From: Trichaptum fuscoviolaceum
Lineage: Eukaryota; Basidiomycota; Agaricomycetes; Hymenochaetales; Trichaptaceae
Length of the DNA: 64,000 nt
Assembly: GCA_910574455.1 (NCBI GenBank)
Contig: CAJSYZ010000009.1
Span: 1 to 64,000 of the forward strand
Reading direction: 5' to 3'
The notes below the pieces were generated by a model. It had not been told where the DNA came from. It worked only from the letters and a program-made list of their open reading frames with translations, and made no database searches. Positions 10,668 through 21,955 of the stretch are shown piece by piece (position 1 is the stretch's first letter; each line of letters starts with the position of its first letter). The translations under genes were made by a program, and so were the position numbers.

Positions 10668-11817
10668 ATGATACCCAACAATGCAACCTTACCCGTCGAG
10701 ACACTGGATGCCATCGTTAAAGAGCTGATCTCAGGGCTCCCGGAAGGCACGGAGGACGACAGCTTTCTCCCGCGCAGGCAGCGTCAGCTCGCACCTCTGC
10801 TCTATGTATGCAAGATATGGCGCGCAGTTACCGAAAGGCAGATGTACAGAGTCATATCCATCAGAAAGAAAATTCCTTGCGGGATGAAGTACGAAGCCCT
10901 GAAGCGGCGCGCAGAGAAAGCGTACGGGATTGCTAAGAAGCTGTTGGACGTACTACAAGCCCATCCCCGACTCGCTGCGTATGTAGAAACATTGGATCTG
11001 GCCACAATGTCGGGGATAGACATAGGACAGAAAACTCCCGTGGACACAAATTAACACGCAAATCATTCAAGCGTGTCCAAACGTGAAGCACGTGGATAAC
11101 CTTGCGAACTATGATCTGTACCATCGCATATTCAGAAATGTATGCCAACCTGACCTCAGTCTGTACGACATCTTGCGGAGCTGGCCAAAACTTCAATCAC
11201 TCCATGTCAATAGATTCCACCTGTCCGAGGTCCCAAAAGGAGAAACCATCCTTCGTTATCCAGAACTTCGCGAGATCAAGGTTGTGAACTGCGAACCACT
11301 CGGAAATCACTATGATTTGTTACGCAACTTCACTGACCGAGTGACAAAGTTCTACATCACTTCAAATATCAAAGAGAGCAGGGAGCTTTACAAATGCTTA
11401 CGCACATGGTCTACAACTCTAACACATCTCCGGATACGTGTCGACTACGATGACTACAGAGAAATTGAAGGCATGGATTACAGCCCTTTATGGGATGTAG
11501 CTTCTACTTTGACAGAGCTCCAGGAGCTACAGATCTATGCAAATTCGGAGAAATGCTTTGCTATGAGCTTCATTATTGGCCTTTCAAAACTTGAGCGATT
11601 GTGCATTGCTCCATGGTGGGGTTTCAGATCGCCTGACCTTTACGCCCTGGAAGACGCCAAGCATTTCCCTGCTCTACATCATATTGTTTGTCAGTACATG
11701 TTTTACTCGCTTGATTTTAGTTGCAATATTAAGCGTATTTGTCATGAGCGGAATATTAAGGTGGAGAAATGGGACAGAATCTGGTTGAATTCCAAGATTC
11801 CGGGCTTTGTCCTGTAA
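10668..11817 (+). pseudogene. F-box/LRR-like protein gene, frameshifted
   Basis: Paralogue of the gene at 5585. The F-box region (LPVETLDAIVKELISGLPEG, LAPLLYVCKIWRAVTERQMYRVIS) is intact from ATG 10668, but this frame ends at 11052-11054. Coding resumes in the next frame from about 11048 (NTQIIQACPNVKHVDN) and runs to 11817, including LRSWPKLQSLHVNRF, RYPELREIKVVNC, LSKLERLCIAPWWGF and the tail ERNIKVEKWDRIW...SKIPGFVL. About 30 residues present in the paralogue (its NLTSVLKEKSLVSL segment) are absent. No plausible intron bridges the frames: the only GT-AG option is about 32 nt. One frameshift plus a deletion makes a non-functional copy likely, although the 3' half is open for 244 codons. 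Confidence 0.8.
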
Positions 11818-13044
11818 TAGTCAGATTGCAGTCCTCCACATAGGCTGTATCTCTATGTCTTGTCAATAAATGATCAAACTATTCATGTACATATGCTGCT
11901 GTTGACTTCTTCCTAGAAATGTATCTCTTGTAGCTCTCCTTTCAATTGCTATCCAAGGTGGACTGGACTGGTGACGCAGTAGGACAAGCTGAGCCAGAAT
12001 TTTAATTGTTATGCGCTATGCGGTGTTTCCTGCCTTGACGGGTGGCAATGAGTGTAACCGCAGTGCCGCACAGCAGCAGTCAACGTCTGGAATTCCGCCT
12101 ACTTCAGGCTGTCCGACTCAATTCTGCTTCGCGGATATGCACGACTTGGCCTTGCTTGTCGACTTCAAGTTCTACGTGAGCGCGACCCAGGAAGACACAA
12201 ACAAGTTGTATTTGACTACAAGAACAGCAACAATAATGTACTTATGATCTATCGAATGCAAGGCGGTCATTCAATCGCGCTCAGTAGTAGACCAAACCAA
12301 TGCGGTATCACGAATCCGTGCCCTCGCGGGACCTGGAACAAAAAGAAGGGCCGCGTCGCTCACGGTCGGCTGGTGGTGCTTGTGCGTCGAGCGTCAACAG
12401 CGATGGCGATAGTGACGAGAAGGCGCACGGCTTCACTGAAGAGACAGATAAACGAGAATCAGGCGGGGAATATTGCCCATTGCCATCGGGCATGGGTGTG
12501 GGTGGAGTCACAATGAGCTGTGCTATGGTGGTGCCTTCATGCATTGTGCACAAAGTTGCGAGGTCGCCAGACACGAGATGCGTTTCGCGTAGCGCTGGAT
12601 TCGGATACGTCTGCCTGAGGATGGCTGACGGCCGAGCACGCGCAACCAGGCGCAGGCTGGCGAGACGCGTCCGATGAGCGCAGAGACCCCGATTCGATTC
12701 AATCCAACGCTCGATGTTCGGACAAGCACGTTCAGCACACATCTGCACAAGATGTGTGTGTCTGTTTGGCGCCGCACGCGTGCAACGAGGGACGAGCGAC
12801 GATCTGGGTGTTTGTGCACCGAGGCCCGTGGTCCGTGGCCTGCAAAGTGGGCTCGAGTGTTGGTGAGTAGGTGCGTTGGCGTTGAGACAGCGTTTCTTGT
12901 AAGAGTAGGGCTGACCACTCAAGTAGAGCCCCGTGACTTGACCCACCCCGCCCCCACCTATCCCCAATCCATTTCCTCCTCGGCGACCCCGCACATCGCC
13001 CCGCCTCCCCGCCTCCGTTCTCAGCCAGCCCACTTTCCCAGCCG

Positions 13045-13066
13045 CCATCCATCCATCCATCCATCC
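13045..13066 (+). repeat. (CCAT)n microsatellite
   Basis: About five tandem CCAT units. A related tract occurs at 13678-13704 and its complement (GGAT) near 14010-14028. Confidence 0.95.
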
Positions 13067-13483
13067 TTCACATACCCATACCCATAACCCATACCAATGT
13101 GTCTCCTCTGACCTCTGAGCCTCAGACTCGCCCAAAGCACACCAACCGCTTTCTGACGTGCGCACGAATGCCAGTGGCGAAAAAACTCGACACGACTCAC
13201 GACAACTCGAAGGCCCGGGGGTTCGGTTTGCCCTCTGTGGACCGAGGGCGTTAGTTGACGCGACCACATTGATGATTTCTTACTACTGGACGGATGTGTG
13301 AGTAACGAGTTGGATAGTGTGTGCAACTTCCCCAGCTGTGCCACGCGTGTCAGCGTGGCTGTGCTATTCATCACCCAGTTTAGGGCAGGCGATATCCGGT
13401 AATGCGTCTACTTGCGCGCCGAATTGTCTTCGTCTTCAACATACGTACACACAACCTATTCCACTCCCTGTCCGAAACGAGCC

Positions 13484-13523
13484 AAAGAAAAAGAAACAAA
13501 GAAAAAAAAAGAAAAAAAACGAA
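13484..13523 (+). repeat. A-rich tract (AAAG/AAAA)
   Basis: Polypurine A-rich run (AAAGAAAAAGAAACAAAG, then AAAAAAAAAG) in otherwise GC-rich DNA; low-complexity sequence. Confidence 0.85.
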
Positions 13524-13677
13524 ACACCACCACCCGGCCAGATTACTCTGATTGCTCCGAAACCATGTCCCCAAATCCGAGTCAAGTACACCCCCGGGCC
13601 CGGGGCCCCGGCGTCCCCTTCACTGGCATGCGCTCAGGCTCGAGTTCGCACCGTAACCTCGCACCCTATGTCATCGC

Positions 13678-13704
13678 TCCATCCATCCATCCATCCGTCC
13701 GTCC
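13678..13704 (+). repeat. (CCAT)n/(CCGT)n microsatellite
   Basis: Tandem CCAT units turning into CCGT units; same motif family as the tract at 13045. Confidence 0.9.
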
Positions 13705-13768
13705 TCCTCTACATATCTGCATCTGTGGTCACACATCCTCCATCCACGAAATCACCTCACCTCGCCCA

Positions 13769-13793
13769 CATCATCATCATCATCATCATCATC
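13769..13793 (+). repeat. (ATC)n/(CAT)n microsatellite
   Basis: Eight uninterrupted trinucleotide units of CAT. Confidence 0.95.
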
Positions 13794-13953
13794 GTCGCAC
13801 CCTCCCTCGCGACCCCACGCGGCCTTCAACATGAGATGCTGGTGGTACCGTATCCGGAGCCCACCCCAGCACCCGCGGACACTCGCACTTGCGCTCCCAA
13901 AGTAAGCCGCACTCAGTCCATCCCGAATCCCGATCTCCATGTCCATTTCACCC

Positions 13954-14029
13954 GGCTGGTTGGCTGGTTGGTTGGCTGGATGGCTGGATGAATGGATGCT
14001 GGACGGATGGATGGATGGATGGATGGCTA
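13954..14029 (+). repeat. (GGTT/GGCT/GGAT)n degenerate tetranucleotide tract
   Basis: About 75 bp of four-base units that shift from GGCT/GGTT to GGAT along its length, typical of replication slippage with point divergence. Confidence 0.9.
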
Positions 14030-14158
14030 CCACAGAGTACATCCTATATCGACTCTCATTCCGAGTCAGCAGCCGACGTGGTGCTAAACCTGGGAGTCTG
14101 GGACCACCGTCACCGTCACTGTATCGGCGCGAGCGCGAGCTCGAGCAGGATGCCAGCA

Positions 14159-14200
14159 GCTTACTTACTTACTTACTTACTTACTTTACTTACTTACTTC
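14159..14200 (+). repeat. (TTAC)n microsatellite
   Basis: About ten TTAC units with a single interruption (TTTAC). Confidence 0.95.
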
Positions 14201-14836
14201 TCTACAACTTGCACGGCTACACGGACGGATGATGCCGGAGGTGCGTCGTCGGCGTGAAGAGTTGCACGAGTCAGTCATGATCTAGCCTCTAGGTCCATTG
14301 CGATTGCGAGGCGATTGCAACTCGATTTTGGCGCGCATACAGACAGCCAGTGCATATGCATTCGTTTCCCCTTTCGCTGCCTTTGTCTCCACTCATGCTC
14401 ACGCTCCCCTCCCATCCATCTTCCTCGTCCTTGTCCTCTTAGCTTATTGCTCGCATCAACGAGACAAGGACGTCCCTCGAACATCGAAGACAGAGAACAC
14501 AGAACAGAGAACAGAGAACAGACGGAGATGCAGCCAAAAAAGCCAGAAAACCAGAAAAGCTAGAAAGCCGGCAACACGCACGCCCCGGCCCCGGCCCCGA
14601 CCCCGGCCACGTAACAAACAAACCACTCGGTCCGCCATGCGCCCGTACCGTCATCGTCGTCGTCCAGCCATCCAACCAGCCGTCCAGCCGTCCAGCACTG
14701 CCCGGGCTCCGAAAGCGCCAAATAGCAGCTGGCCGTGACCCGTGACCCGTGACCTCGCTTATTACTCGCACCTTGTCTCTCGCACCTCTCGACCCCTCGA
14801 CCTCCGCGCACGCGGCACAATCCCCCACGTTCGCTA

Positions 14837-14856
14837 ACGGACGGACGGACGGACGG
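14837..14856 (+). repeat. (GGAC)n microsatellite
   Basis: About five tandem GGAC units following CTAAC. Confidence 0.85.
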
Positions 14857-14956
14857 GCCGCACCCGGCGGTTCACGGATAGCCCTACGGCTGAAGCGCTG
14901 AGATTTAGGGGGCTGGGCCAGGGCTGGGCTGGGTTGGAGAGAATACGCGCAGTGCC

Positions 14957-14979
14957 TGCCTGCCTGCCTGCCTGCCTAC
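14957..14979 (+). repeat. (TGCC)n microsatellite
   Basis: Five tandem TGCC units. Confidence 0.9.
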
Positions 14980-15639
14980 TGCGCACTGTGCGCACTCTCT
15001 GAGTGTGACGACGGTATGGAGCCGTGACACCCACAAAGAGTGTATGTAAGAGGTCAGGTCCATTTCGTGACAATAAACACACAATATGTAACTCCCCGTG
15101 TTCCTGCGCTCAGGTGCACGTCCCCCCGCCCCAACTTCAACTCGCGTATCCAATCCAAATCTCTCTATCACCACCGCATGCACCACGTCAAAAACCCAAG
15201 AAGCCCGTGCGTGTGCCCTTTCTTCGTCTTTGTCTTCGGTCTTTGTCTTTGTCTACCGGTCGCATCCGCGCGAGCTGGTCAGTGTTGTCGCCGGTCGCCA
15301 ACCCATCTTCCGTGTGTACCCGTGACGTGCCCCATGTGCACCCACGACTGGCACGCTTCCCTATATCGTCCCGCCCCGCACCCCTCCCATCCAAGCCCCG
15401 AGCCCCTTTCCTCGCCACACCCGATCTCACCACCATCTCCATACAAGTGCACGCAGTAGGACAAGAGCGAGTGGTAGCGTGTGGTGCAGGTTCACTGACA
15501 CAGATACAGAGCATCTTAGGCACAGAGACGACAACCGTGACGGACGGTACAAGTATTCAAGTTGCTGCGCTATGGTCTATCGATCTTGGCTACCCGCTAT
15601 CGATTAGCGCAGCTCAATTCCGTGCTCGTGTCTCTGCTC

Positions 15640-15703
15640 TACCCTGTTTTGTCCTGCTCTGCTCTACTCTGTCCTGTCCTGCTCTGCCCTGCTCTGCTCA
15701 CTC
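15640..15703 (+). repeat. Degenerate (CTGYY)n pentanucleotide tract
   Basis: About 60 bp of units such as CTGCT, CTGTC and CTACT in tandem. Confidence 0.85.
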
Positions 15704-15799
15704 GAACCTGAGGTCTCAGTGCTCATCTGGCATTCTCGATTTCTGGATTCTGTAAGCCTTCCTTCTTACCCCTTCGAAATCGCCTGGCGGTTGGACTCA

Positions 15800-15872
15800 C
15801 GGTCTACGGTCTACGGTCTACGGTCTACGGTCTTTGGTCACACAACTCGCACAACTCGCACAACTCGCACAA
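15800..15872 (+). repeat. Two adjacent minisatellites, (ACGGTCT)n then (CACAACTCG)n
   Basis: A 7-bp unit ACGGTCT repeated five times (15800-15835) is followed by a 9-bp unit CACAACTCG repeated about four times (15840-15872). Confidence 0.9.
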
Positions 15873-17903
15873 CCCGCACCCTCATCTTCAAAGCACCTAG
15901 GCTCTCCTCAGACAAAACTGTCAACCTGACAACATATGTATCGATTATCGAGTTTTCAACTCTCACCATTTCGCTGCCTTACACTAATACACATCCATGC
16001 AAGACAGTGTGCACGCCCAGAACATTGTGGAGAGGCTGCGATAGCGAGTGGAGAAGAAATACACTTGACCTGGTGTGCCGTGATCCCCACCCATCATCGA
16101 TTATCTGCTCACATTCATTAATGACCAACATCTATTCTCGAGTCTAGAACTCTCAAAATAATGATTCCGTACTTCCCTATCCCGCGTTAACCGCTGGCCA
16201 CATTTTCGGACTGAGGTCTCTACGTGGCATTGCAGTCTGGTGCGCGGCTTGTGTCTTGAGTAACGGGTGCACTCAGTCAGCGAGTTTTACAGTCAAGATA
16301 CACCACAGTTGACAGAGACCAGCAGTGCACAGGGAATGCCACGGTCTTTTGCGTCTTACACACACACGCCAGCGGCTAAAGGTTAAGGGGGGTGCAAGTG
16401 GACGGGGCGTGCCGCGTGTGCGACAACGATAGTAAGGGATGGACTCTCTTGAAAAACGCTGGACTCTCTTGAAACGCTGGACTCTCCTATAATGCATTGC
16501 TAGGCCCGAACGGGGCGCGGACAGGGACTGGCGCTCGCACCATGAGTCGTGCGTCGTGCGTCGTGATTCGTGCAGCGTGCAGCAATGGTCGACTCAGCTC
16601 GGTTGACGACAGGCTCTCTTCCTGGAATGCCCCATCGCCAACGCCAACGCCAACGCATTTTCCTCCATTCGGACCCCTAATCGTCCAATCTGGTCCCTCA
16701 CCTTTCTGCCCTGCGCTCGAAGCAGTTCTCTCTTTTTCGGTACACAGGCTGTTCATGTGGCTATCTATACATCTACCTATCTATACATGCGCGAGCGGCG
16801 GGCGGGCGGCGGGCGAGGAATGTTCCGGCTGCGCGAGCATGGGGCGACTGTCCCTGACTCTCGTCTGTTCAGCCCAAACCCCGGTCCTCTGATCTTGCTC
16901 TAGGCACAGTGTAGCCATGGAGTGTATGACAAGTGAGTTGGGCCCGGTAGGCCCGGTCGAGGTGAAAGTGAAGTGAAGGCGGCGGAGGAGGACACATGTG
17001 ACGCCCCGTGGCAGCTGTGGTTCGTGGTTCGTGGTCTCGCACTCCCAATCTCGAGCATCCTGTCCAACTCAAAATTTTGACTGGTTAATCTGGATCTATA
17101 TACATCCGGTCTTTGGTCGAACAACTCACACTTGTAGTGGCGTTGTGTCTTCATATTGAATTTCAATTGCAAAACATATCTCCATCATCGAATACTCGAC
17201 ATATGGCATTATCACATCATCGTCCTTCTTTCACTATGGCACTTCCACTCGACAGCCTGTATGCTTTCCAATCCAGTGCCGTGCTGGTTCAGAAAGGGAA
17301 AGGAAAGGAAAGGGAGCGTGAGCGTGAGCGAGGTGTGGAACCTAATTACATTTTCCTTATAGAATCTTCCGTTTATTTGAATAGATCATCACCTGTTACT
17401 GCATTGCTCAATGTCAACAGCAAGCACAATCGAACTGGCTGAAGAGAATTCGACATATCTTCCTGAAATGGGTGAAGTATTCTCCTGAACACGAGGTATA
17501 GCAAAATTTCTTCGACAGTTGCTCATGAATCGGAAGAAACGTGGACAATAGACGTGTATTGATGGGATAAGTTTAGAATAAATCTGAAACCAAAATCAGC
17601 AGGTCTGGGATCGTGTGTACACGCGCGATAAAGTTAGTCACGGTGGTTCTCGTGAGAACTTCTTTCTCCCCTGACTCGGAATGACTCATGCATCTCATAT
17701 AACACGACTTCGCAGCACGGATGCCTACTCAACATCTTCATCGCCTTTCGCTCTTCGCGTCGTCGGTCGGTGACATCCACGCTCGTACATTCCAGTGAAA
17801 TATATCTCAAGTCTGCATATTGTACGAAATTTACAACCATTCACCGGCATTCACAATTTATCTTACCTCTATCTTTTTAAGGACCACCTACGAAGCTCCT
17901 GAA

Positions 17904-19052
17904 ATGACCGACTCGTCGTTGCCGTTCGAGACTGTCGAAGCTATTATCGAAGACTTCATATCGGAGTACAAAGTCACAGGTCAAGAAAGTGAAAGTGCAA
18001 TCGAGTTTCTCCCTTGTTGGTATCTCGTACCTCTTCTCCGGGTCTGCAAGCTATGGCACGCGGTGGCCGAGCGGTTCCTCTATCGAAGCATATCTGTTGG
18101 AAGCAGGTTTCCCGGCGCACGTACTAGTCAGGCCTATAAGATTCCCAGAAGGCTGGTGACAACGCTGGAAGCAAACTCGCGACTGGCTGCGCTGGTTGAG
18201 GAGCTGCGATTGGGCATTGAGGAAGTCTGGGACCGGCAATCTCTCGACTGGACACGAAGGAACATCCGCATTCTCTGGATCTGTCCCAACGTGAAGCATG
18301 TCGAGATCCGCGGATTCAAATTTTCTCTGCAAGACGCACTGACGGATGTGCTCAAATGCAAATCACTCATCTCCTTCCACATCACCACACAATTTCTCTC
18401 GGGGTGCCAACCGCATGAAGTCCATTCGTTGAAGCTTTTTGAGCTGATGCGGAGATGGCCCAACTTACGATCTATCAGCATCGATGGGCTCAAGTGCATA
18501 ACGGAGTTGGATGTTTTGGTTGACCTCAACACACCCGATCCTCCCTTCCGTTGTCCAGACCTCCAGGAAATCAACATAATGAATGGTGTAGACTGTGGCA
18601 AAATCGAGTTCCTTCGTTACCTGTGTGGTATTAGTGGCAGCATAAAGAGGCTTGATACCTGCATCGAAAAGGAGACAGACCTTCAGACAGTCATCGAGTG
18701 CTTACGCTCATGGTCCAACGCACTAGAAGAACTCTATTTGGTTATCAAGGACCATGACTTCTCATCCAATCTGCTATGGGAGGCTTTGTCCAACTTGAAG
18801 AGACTTCGTGACCTGCAATTTGTCGGACGAAATTTGGACTTTGGCTCTATTGCAACCCTTCCGCAGCTTGAGCGATTAGAGGTTTCGCACGTGAAAGAAG
18901 AGGAACTTTTAATATTTACCAGATACCTGGAAGATAAAGAAAAGTTTCCTGCGCTGAAGTACTTAGGGACAAGTACAAGGGGGCGGAGGGATGACATTTA
19001 CAAAGAGATGGAGCGTGTTGTCCTTGATCGAAACATACTGCTGTTGGACTAG
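17904..19052 (+). CDS. F-box/LRR-like protein, intact
   Basis: Single-exon gene of 382 codons. The frame is open further upstream to 17820, but ATG 17904 (MTDSSLPFETVEAIIEDF) matches the start of the paralogues. The F-box-like core is CWYLVPLLRVCKLWHAVAERFLYRSISVGSR (about residues 38-70), followed by helical SRLAALVEELRLGIEE and leucine-rich segments CPNVKHVEIRGF, LMRRWPNLRSISIDG, CPDLQEINIMNG, LPQLERLEVS and FPALKYLGT. The C-terminus is VVLDRNILLLD. Expected role: SKP1-binding substrate receptor of an SCF ubiquitin ligase. It is one of only five F-box copies here without a visible defect. A basidiomycete-specific expanded family; substrate unknown. Confidence 0.85.
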   Translation: MTDSSLPFETVEAIIEDFISEYKVTGQESESAIEFLPCWYLVPLLRVCKLWHAVAERFLYRSISVGSRFPGARTSQAYKIPRRLVTTLEANSRLAALVEELRLGIEEVWDRQSLDWTRRNIRILWICPNVKHVEIRGFKFSLQDALTDVLKCKSLISFHITTQFLSGCQPHEVHSLKLFELMRRWPNLRSISIDGLKCITELDVLVDLNTPDPPFRCPDLQEINIMNGVDCGKIEFLRYLCGISGSIKRLDTCIEKETDLQTVIECLRSWSNALEELYLVIKDHDFSSNLLWEALSNLKRLRDLQFVGRNLDFGSIATLPQLERLEVSHVKEEELLIFTRYLEDKEKFPALKYLGTSTRGRRDDIYKEMERVVLDRNILLLD

Positions 19053-20074
19053 TAGCATTGGTATCTGTGGTATTTCAAGCTTGTTTAAATTGCCGCAGAA
19101 GATCCACATTACTGTGCCTCAGGATTGTCATCGAATTTCTAACATTTTTTGTACTTACTACATGCAATACACTCTCTAACTCTCGCTGTCAAGTTAAATG
19201 TACCTCCGAAGTTGTTCCCGCTGACAATCTGTGAATCAGACAAAGGGGCTAAAAATCCAAGAACCTATAATGAAATGAGATCAATATTATGTGCTTGGCT
19301 GTATGTGTTTTGAAGGAGGGCAAGGAAGATGCCGGATATCACAGCACCGGTGTGAGAACTTGAGCTTGGGGGATCACCGCAACGTCAATCATCGCTCAAA
19401 GCGCTTTTCTACCATCTCTTCTATCATCGTGATTCTTGAGCAAGGGTATATCAACGGTAAACATCTTGAGATCAAGAGTAAATCCCAACATTGAATCCAA
19501 ACGGTGAGGTGGCGTGAATCTCGGCAGCTTGGTCAGTTATCCGAGCGACATTCAACCCAACCCAGATCCAGCCGCGGATTGCATTTCTACAATCCAAATT
19601 AAGCGCAATATTTGCCTCTGATGTCGCTGGGCTTACTTTGTCTCTCATACCTCAGTGATGGGTTAATCAACTTCCATAGTATGTGTGTGTCATTCACTCG
19701 TTCAGTTCATTTTAACTCTGGTGTAAACCTGATGAAATTTATACCTATGTAGTCCGAATGTGCATTTTCCGTTCGTGGTCCTCCTATAACGTCTGAATTT
19801 CATCTGTAGCATCCTTCAAGAGTATTGTGCATGTGAAGTTATCGTGGGAAATATCAGATAAATTGGGCCAAGTGCCAGTGAAGCTGAAAGGGTTGCAGCC
19901 CACACTGGCACGTCGTCCATCGCTCTCATCAACAACACCTCGCTTTTGCTCAAATTCACTTTAGAGATCCATCACTAGCTCGTACGTCTTTGTGGCTTTG
20001 CTACTGACATTGAATACTCACTTACGTACGGTCGATGCTATTATCGAAAAGATCGCGTTCAAGTCGACACTATA
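19053..20074. other. Intergenic, contains the F-box promoter block
   Basis: No gene seen. 19650-20074 is similar to the upstream regions of the F-box genes at 27310, 33597, 52246 and 59123 (same order of short conserved words), so promoter and gene were duplicated together. Confidence 0.5.
19843..19869 (+). promoter_or_regulatory. Conserved upstream block, F-box clade (copy 1)
   Basis: CGTGGGAAATATCAGATAAAT followed by TGGGCC, about 206 bp before the ATG at 20075. Equivalent blocks precede four other F-box genes at a similar distance. It may be a transcription factor site; common descent alone is the alternative. Confidence 0.45.
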
Positions 20075-20629
20075 ATGACCGACATCGACTCCTCACTGCC
20101 TGTCGAGATTGTGGAAGCCATATGTCAAAACCTGATCTCGGAGTATGAAAAAGACATAACAGACGAGGGCCTCCCTCCGTGGTACCTCCTACCTCTTCTC
20201 CGGGTCTGCAAGCTGTGGTACAACGTCTGCGAGAGATACTTGTATCAACACATTTCGCTCGGAAGATCCTTTCCGGGACGACTACAGAGCGCCGAGAAGA
20301 TTGCCGATGAACTTTTACTAGCATTGGAGAGAAACTCTCGACATGCCACGCTCGTTGAGAAGCTCAATCTACGCTGCGGTTCCCAGGTCCTCCACGTCAG
20401 AGACGCGCGGCTTGTCGAGGTCTGTCCGAATCTGCAACACGTGGCTCTTTCAGTCCTGAGGATGGATCCACTCGAATGTGAGGTCTTTGCCAAGGCGCTA
20501 GCGGACAAATCACTTGTCACATTCTCCATCAGCTCAAAATACATCCTTCAAAGTGTTTCGTTTCCAATCTACGTCTCTCAACACAAGGCTTCCCCATCGA
20601 AACCTTCGGCTAGAATCACAGCTAAATAA
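20075..20629 (+). pseudogene. F-box/LRR-like gene truncated at its 3' end
   Basis: From ATG 20075 the protein follows the family (LPVEIVEAICQNLIS, PWYLLPLLRVCKLWYNVCERYLYQHISLG, CPNLQHVALSVLR, LADKSLVTFSIS) up to FPIY at about residue 165. It then leaves the family where DLMQRWP is expected (about 20574) and stops 19 codons later. Only 184 codons remain of about 370; all later leucine-rich segments are missing. The foreign 3' sequence leads into repeat R1 copy A, so the gene was probably cut by the rearrangement that placed R1 there. A short F-box-only protein could still be made. Confidence 0.78.
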
Positions 20630-20689
20630 ACTTCATATTTTGTCCCACTTCCTTCAGGACAACATATTTCCGAAACTTGAATTCCGAGG

Positions 20690-21800
20690 AGGAAAATGCT
20701 GTCACAACTGGGTGCGTATTATTGTTGTGCGTATTTGTCGTCTCATTAATAAAGCTACTACAGTCGGCGGGTTTCGGGTTTCGGACGTGGCAATCACTTT
20801 GCAAGAAATCACTCTGTGTAGCTTAATCATGCGATGAACATGCTTTGGCCGAGTCTGTGCTGTGCAACAAACCAGTGCTCAGCTACACGTCCATGTTAAC
20901 CGGCCCTTTGCTGTCCAGCGACCATTTCTGCGGGAACTGTAAGATAGATAGGGGGACAAGAACTAGATGAGGATAAGAGTCGGAACGGGTGTCTGGACAA
21001 TGGGATTGGCGTAAAAGAGTGCATTTGAGATTCAAGGCTGCGCAGGGTTGGGAATTACTGAGTGGTACGTCTGCGCGCGAGTTTCTCCCGACTCCCTTTC
21101 GTACTTACCAGTGTACCAGTGTTTATATCGCAGAGATACCATCGCCCACAAAACTACGTGCTCATACGGGCAAAAGTGGTCGCTGTCATTAACGGAGGAA
21201 GTGGGACGACTGCAAGGCGCTCCAAGCAGGATGACGTTTTACAGATATCATCGAGCAACTTTGTTGGCAAGGAGTGATGGGCGAAGGAGACAAAACGTGC
21301 GCGCAAAAGTGTCCTTTTTCCAGGTCTCTTTCTTATCGAGTTTGAATACTACAGTTCGATGCATCGCTCAGCTTTTTATGATGCCCTTCCGGACCATCGC
21401 TTTCTAAGTATCTCAGCGTTGAGATGGGTGGCTGGACGGCGGTGTGGAAGAATACAGAATTGGCCGGGTGGAGATTTACAGATCGGTGCGTCTGCACGCG
21501 ATTTGCTCTGCAATTTCCAGTATTCCGGCCCTTCTATCGTATTGGACGGCATCAGGTGCTATGCGAATTAAACATCGCGCTCAGAAATCGCTGCCGCCAA
21601 CGGAAGGACTACACTGGGACGTTTTTGCACTTTTGTTACCGGATGAGCATTGTCAAGCTGGTTCCGTTAGAAGTCTCGAAGTGGCGTACGTGCGCAAGTA
21701 CCGAAGGTTAAAGGAACGTGCGTACAGATTCGATCTTGTGTTGTGCATAGAGTTTCTTACTTTCATGCATGCAGTTTTGCTTCATTGTCATTTGTTGTCG
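20690..21800 (+). repeat. Dispersed repeat R1, copy A
   Basis: Shares long ordered similarity with 23950-25060 (for example GTCGTCTCA...CTACAGTC...GGGTTTCGGG, and GAGGAAGTGGGACGACTGCAAGGCGC in both). Further copies lie at 39110-40790 (+) and 44380-46000 (-). No conserved reading frame is visible. The other three copies lead directly into an S8 peptidase gene or pseudogene; this one is followed instead by the deaminase gene on the opposite strand. Confidence 0.75.
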
Positions 21801-21955
21801 TGCAAACCAAGCTCCACCAGACCCCGTTCATGTGAGCATCCCGCAGAACGTACAAGGTGTTTCATAAAGGTTAGACCCATATATTTATCTAAGCATCAAA
21901 TTGATAAGGATGATTCTGATTAAAGGTAACAGAATCAACTTGAATAATAAACCCT

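Larger units (their letters stand above)
11818..17903. other. Six-kilobase gene-free region rich in simple repeats
   Basis: After the F-box 3' flank (to about 11970) no frame shows a recognisable domain. Long frames at 12308-13267 minus and 15024-15755 plus are compositionally biased and overlap one another on both strands. The region is GC-rich and dense in short tandem repeats, listed separately. TATA or splice patterns do not add up to a gene. Confidence 0.5.

Noticed and set aside
12308..13267. 319-codon minus-strand open frame
   Set aside because: Composition is Ser/Arg/Pro-rich with simple repeats, it overlaps equally long frames on the other strand, and it has no recognisable domain; GC-rich DNA gives long chance frames.
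15024..15755. 243-codon plus-strand open frame
   Set aside because: Pro/Ser/Arg-biased, runs through a pentanucleotide tract, no domain.
15800..15872. CRISPR-like array
   Set aside because: Head-to-tail 7- and 9-bp units without spacers, in a eukaryotic context: minisatellites.
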